A DNA stretch of 8,150 nucleotides from an uncultured Streptococcus sp. (GTDB lineage: Bacteria; Bacillota; Bacilli; Lactobacillales; Streptococcaceae): the NCBI GenBank assembly GCA_902470035.1, contig CABREZ010000068.1, positions 1 to 8,150 of the forward strand, given 5' to 3'. The first letter of the stretch is position 1. Each line of letters opens with the position of its first letter. This document shows positions 5,879 through 8,150 of the stretch, one piece after another. The position numbers and the translations under genes were made by a program. The notes beneath the pieces were generated by a model, which had not been told where the DNA came from, did no database searches, and saw only the letters and a program-made list of their open reading frames with translations.

Positions 5879-6741
5879 TTGCTGAGTTTGACTCCTTTCA
5901 GCAGTTTCTCTTTAAAGGTTGGAATCATGAGACAGATTGCTAGGATGATAGCACTAAAGATACGGATATAGCTGGTATTGACCCCAATAGCAATCACAGC
6001 CCAAATCAAGAATTGATAAATGATCGATCCAATAACGATACTGAGTAAACGTTCTGCTAAGGTTAGTTTTGAAAAAAGAACCTCTCCGATAATCAAGCTA
6101 GCCAAGCCAACGACGATGACCCCAATCCCTCGAGAAGCATCTGCATAGCCTTCTTGCTGGGCCATCAAGGCACCTGACAAGGCAATAATCCCATTGGAAA
6201 CCACTAGCCCCATCAACTCCATCCGACTGGTATGGATCCCAAAGCTTTTAGCCATTTCAGGATTGTCCCCTGTCGCAATATAGGCCTGCCCCAGTTTGGT
6301 ATCTAAAAAGAAGAGCATAGCGGCAATCACCAGGGTCACAAAGATGATCCCAATGATAATCTCGTTTACGCCACTCGCGATAGGAATCATATCTTGGATT
6401 TTTGAGTAGCCAAGCAAGCCCAGGTTAGCCCGTTGCATCACGAAGAGAATGACTGAGTTACAGGAAGTCATCACCAAAATCCCTGATAACAGCGTCGGAA
6501 TCTTCCCTTTGGTATAAAGAAGACCTGTTGCTAATCCAGCCAAACACCCCGCACCAACGGCGGCTAGGGTGGCTAGCAAAGGATGAACCCCTTTGGTGAT
6601 CAAGGTTACCGCAACGGCTCCCCCTAATGGGAAAGAGCCCTCTGTAGTCATATCTGGGAAATCCAAGATACGAAAGGTCATAAAAATCCCCAGTCCCAAA
6701 ATAGCCCAGATCAAGCCTTGTGAAATAATCGAAATAAGCAT
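5875..6741 (-). CDS. trpY: ABC transporter permease, TrpY type
   Basis: This 288-aa very hydrophobic protein has about eight predicted membrane segments, beginning with SIISQGLIWAILGLGIFMTF. FRILDFPDMTTEGSFPLGGA (about 23-42) is characteristic of the COG4120 permeases, relatives of the branched-chain amino acid and sugar permease superfamily. The cytoplasmic loop ATGDNPEMAKSFGIHTSRME (about 156-175) is a probable ATPase-coupling loop. It should form the channel of an importer with the ATPase encoded next. In the related pneumococcal locus I remember a lipoprotein-binding gene just upstream, but none is present here. The start is the ATG at 6741 with AGGA seven bases upstream, and a promoter lies at 6773-6802. 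Tryptophan as substrate is plausible but not shown by the sequence. Confidence 0.87.
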   Translation of the reverse strand: MLISIISQGLIWAILGLGIFMTFRILDFPDMTTEGSFPLGGAVAVTLITKGVHPLLATLAAVGAGCLAGLATGLLYTKGKIPTLLSGILVMTSCNSVILFVMQRANLGLLGYSKIQDMIPIASGVNEIIIGIIFVTLVIAAMLFFLDTKLGQAYIATGDNPEMAKSFGIHTSRMELMGLVVSNGIIALSGALMAQQEGYADASRGIGVIVVGLASLIIGEVLFSKLTLAERLLSIVIGSIIYQFLIWAVIAIGVNTSYIRIFSAIILAICLMIPTFKEKLLKGVKLSK

Positions 6742-6772
6742 ATCTTTGTCCTAACTATTGTAAATATCCTCT

Positions 6773-6802
6773 ATTGTATCATATTGCAAGATGTGATTTC
6801 AA
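6773..6802 (-). promoter_or_regulatory. Promoter of the permease-ATPase operon
   Basis: The minus strand has TTGAAA (6797-6802), an 18-bp spacer and TGA-TACAAT (6773-6778), a near-perfect extended -10. It lies between the terminator of the surface protein gene and the permease start. The leader would be only about 25 nt, too short for a T-box or other large riboswitch. Confidence 0.72.
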
Positions 6803-6819
6803 TGCTTTCAAGAAATAAC

Positions 6820-6849
6820 AAAAAGGCCCCACTCCTTAGAGCGAGGCCT
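6820..6849 (-). terminator. Strong intrinsic terminator of the surface protein gene
   Basis: On the minus strand AGGCCTCGCTC (6839-6849) pairs with GAGTGGGGCCT (6824-6834) around a 4-nt loop. The stem has 11 pairs, two of them wobbles, and is followed by TTTTTG. It separates the adhesin from the transporter operon. Confidence 0.9.
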
Positions 6850-6909
6850 CCTTGTGGAAAACTAATCCATTTCCGATCCTAGTGGGAATCGTTGGTTTCT
6901 ACCACTTGT

Positions 6910-8150
6910 TTAGTCTTCGTTTTTCTTGCGTCTTGCAAGACCAGCAAGTCCTACCAAACCAAGAGCAGCACCTAACAATGCAGCAGAAGCTGATTGTTCT
7001 TCACCTGTAGCAGGGAGTTGTGGTGTTGTTGGTGGTGTTGGAGGTGTAACTGGTGGCGTTGGTGGCGTTGGTGGTGTTACCGGTGGTACTGGAGGAACAA
7101 CTTTGTTGTTGAACTCTTTGTCCACTGGATCTGTTACGTTTGTAACAAGAGCTTTCGCGCTACCATCACGTTTCACTTCAACAGTTACAACAGCTTTCAT
7201 TGTGTCATAGATAACTGTAGCATCAGTTCCTTTAACTTCTTCAACTGTGTAAGTGTAAGTGCCTTCTTCACCCTTCTTGTACTCAATTGCTGAGAACTTA
7301 ACGTTACCAGAAGCATCGTTTGTAACTGTTTCAATCACGTTACCATTTTGATCCTTCAAGGTGAAGCTGAACTCACCAGCTTTCAATTCACGGCCTTCAA
7401 GTCTCTTAGTAAAGTTGAACTCTACTGAGATTGGAACGTTGATGACACGTTTTTCAGTTGGTTTGTTTGGCTTGTTCACTGACTTGCTAGTTGGATCGTA
7501 TTGGTGAACGATTTGAGCCGCAGTATTTTCGATGTCTACTCCACCTGCAACGTCTGCTTTAACAGTTGCTGGGATATCGAACTTGTAGTAACGTCCGAAG
7601 GCGAATTTAGTTGTATCGATGACTGGTGTATTTTCTGCATCGCCAAGTGACTTCGTGAAGCCAGCTTTAAGAGTTGCAGTGATTACTCCACCTTCAACCT
7701 TGATATCGAACTTAGCAGTGACATCTTCTCCTGTTACAGAGTCGTAAGCTTTGATGTTCGCAACGTCGATGTCTACCTTGTTTTCTTCGTAGTCATCAGA
7801 GATTCCTACTGATTGGATATTGTGAGCTTCTGTGAACTTAGTAGTATCCAACCATACTTGGTAAACAACTTTATCGCCACGTTTAACAGTCTTAGTATTG
7901 ATGTTTTCTGCTTCGTTGTTATCAGTCTTATCAGCGTAAGGATCTACGTTTGTATCCGCAACCTTATCAGCCAATTCTTTGTCATCATCAAGAAGTTTCG
8001 TACCAGTGATATCGAATTTCTCTGCATTCAAGATATATTTCTCTGGATTGAACTCTGGAGTTTCTGGAGGTGTTACACGGTTATTGAACTCTTTATCTGC
8101 TGGATCTGTTACGTTAGTGATGAGAGCTTTCGCTGTTCCGTCATGTTTAA
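6910..8150 (-). CDS. LPXTG cell-wall adhesin with isopeptide domains, 5' end beyond window
   Basis: This is the C-terminal 412 residues of a larger sortase-anchored surface protein, with the frame open at the right edge. The first 30 visible residues (8150-8061) are the end of one pilin-type domain, finishing TDPADKEFNNRV. After a linker, NAEKFDITGT to KRV (about 8031-7443) resembles the antigen I/II (SspB) C2-type isopeptide domain, including RGDKVVYQVWLD and FGRYYKFDIP. Next, 7425-7105 is a Spy0128/FctA-like domain with candidate Lys (FTKRLEG), Glu (YTVEE) and Asn (FNNKV) for a Lys-Asn isopeptide bond. A Pro/Thr-rich wall-spanning stretch (7021-7095) leads to the sortase site LPATG (7003-7017), a hydrophobic helix and the tail RRKKNED. 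The true start and signal peptide lie outside. It probably mediates adhesion or cell-cell contact; the ligand is unknown. Confidence 0.95.
   Translation of the reverse strand, partial: KHDGTAKALITNVTDPADKEFNNRVTPPETPEFNPEKYILNAEKFDITGTKLLDDDKELADKVADTNVDPYADKTDNNEAENINTKTVKRGDKVVYQVWLDTTKFTEAHNIQSVGISDDYEENKVDIDVANIKAYDSVTGEDVTAKFDIKVEGGVITATLKAGFTKSLGDAENTPVIDTTKFAFGRYYKFDIPATVKADVAGGVDIENTAAQIVHQYDPTSKSVNKPNKPTEKRVINVPISVEFNFTKRLEGRELKAGEFSFTLKDQNGNVIETVTNDASGNVKFSAIEYKKGEEGTYTYTVEEVKGTDATVIYDTMKAVVTVEVKRDGSAKALVTNVTDPVDKEFNNKVVPPVPPVTPPTPPTPPVTPPTPPTTPQLPATGEEQSASAALLGAALGLVGLAGLARRKKNED
7021..7095 (-). repeat. Pro/Thr-rich low-complexity wall-spanning tract
   Basis: Iterated ACACCACC-like units encode PPTPPTPPV-type repeats, 25 residues between the last folded domain and LPATG. 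Such tracts cross the peptidoglycan and often vary in length between strains. Confidence 0.75.
7105..7173 (-). repeat. Direct repeat copy 1, end of pilin-type domain
   Basis: These 69 bases match 8080-8148 in the same orientation at 56 of 69 positions by my count. They encode the last strand of the pilin-type domain, ending VTDPVDKEFNN. The mismatches are mostly at third codon positions, so the repeat is maintained at protein level. Confidence 0.8.
8080..8148 (-). repeat. Direct repeat copy 2, end of upstream pilin-type domain
   Basis: This is the partner of 7105-7173, encoding ITNVTDPADKEFNN. It shows that at least one more pilin-type domain precedes the antigen I/II-like domain, most of it beyond the right edge. 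Confidence 0.8.

Noticed and set aside
6856..6909. Second imperfect stem between the adhesin stop and its terminator
   Set aside because: CGAT-CC with GG-ATCG needs a bulge and has no T-run; the clear terminator at 6820-6849 explains the end of the transcript.
6926..7293. Plus-strand open frames rich in Gly/Val or Trp/Cys
   Set aside because: They are the complement of the Pro/Thr-rich tract of the adhesin; the composition is an artefact of that repeat.

Overview
The window reads as a chromosomal segment of a Streptococcus, most likely an oral species of the mitis/sanguinis type. The reasons are a 260-aa EstA-type esterase next to a 553-aa RNase J2, both very close to pneumococcal proteins as I remember them; a Gram-positive GluRS; an LPATG surface protein built from antigen I/II-like and streptococcal pilin-type isopeptide domains; and strong sigma-A-like promoters and purine-rich SD sites. 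All genes I can support are on the minus strand. I see no tRNA, rRNA, insertion sequence, phage gene or CRISPR array.

Layout in the direction of transcription (right to left). (1) 8150-6910 is the C-terminal part of a large cell-wall-anchored adhesin, closed by a strong terminator at 6820-6849. (2) 6741-5120 is a two-gene ABC transporter operon, a permease then an ATPase with an ATGA overlap. It has its own promoter, is of the TrpY/TrpZ type, and has no substrate-binding protein gene beside it. (3) 5119-4617 is about 500 bases with no convincing protein gene. It holds a strong promoter (5061-5089), about 415 nt of highly foldable RNA, and an intrinsic terminator (4640-4673). (4) 4607-4062 is an unrecognised 181-aa protein whose SD lies just after that terminator, followed by its own terminator (3976-4008). 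(5) 3848-2187 is RNase J2 with a clear promoter and a short leader containing two hairpins. (6) 2113-1331 is the esterase, probably co-transcribed with RNase J2 through a weak terminator-like hairpin. (7) 1232-1 is most of gltX, with its own extended -10 promoter, running off the left edge.

The RNase J2, EstA and GluRS genes are ordinary housekeeping content. RNase J2 has lost two expected metal-ligand histidines, as fits a partner subunit of RNase J1. The most interesting part is the 4640-5055 RNA. It has a good promoter, a long-range closing helix, several local hairpins and a terminator, and in four of its helices the pairing is complete only if the minus strand is the transcript. It is either an independent structured ncRNA or an unusually long attenuator leader for the 4062-4607 gene. 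I do not recognise its family.
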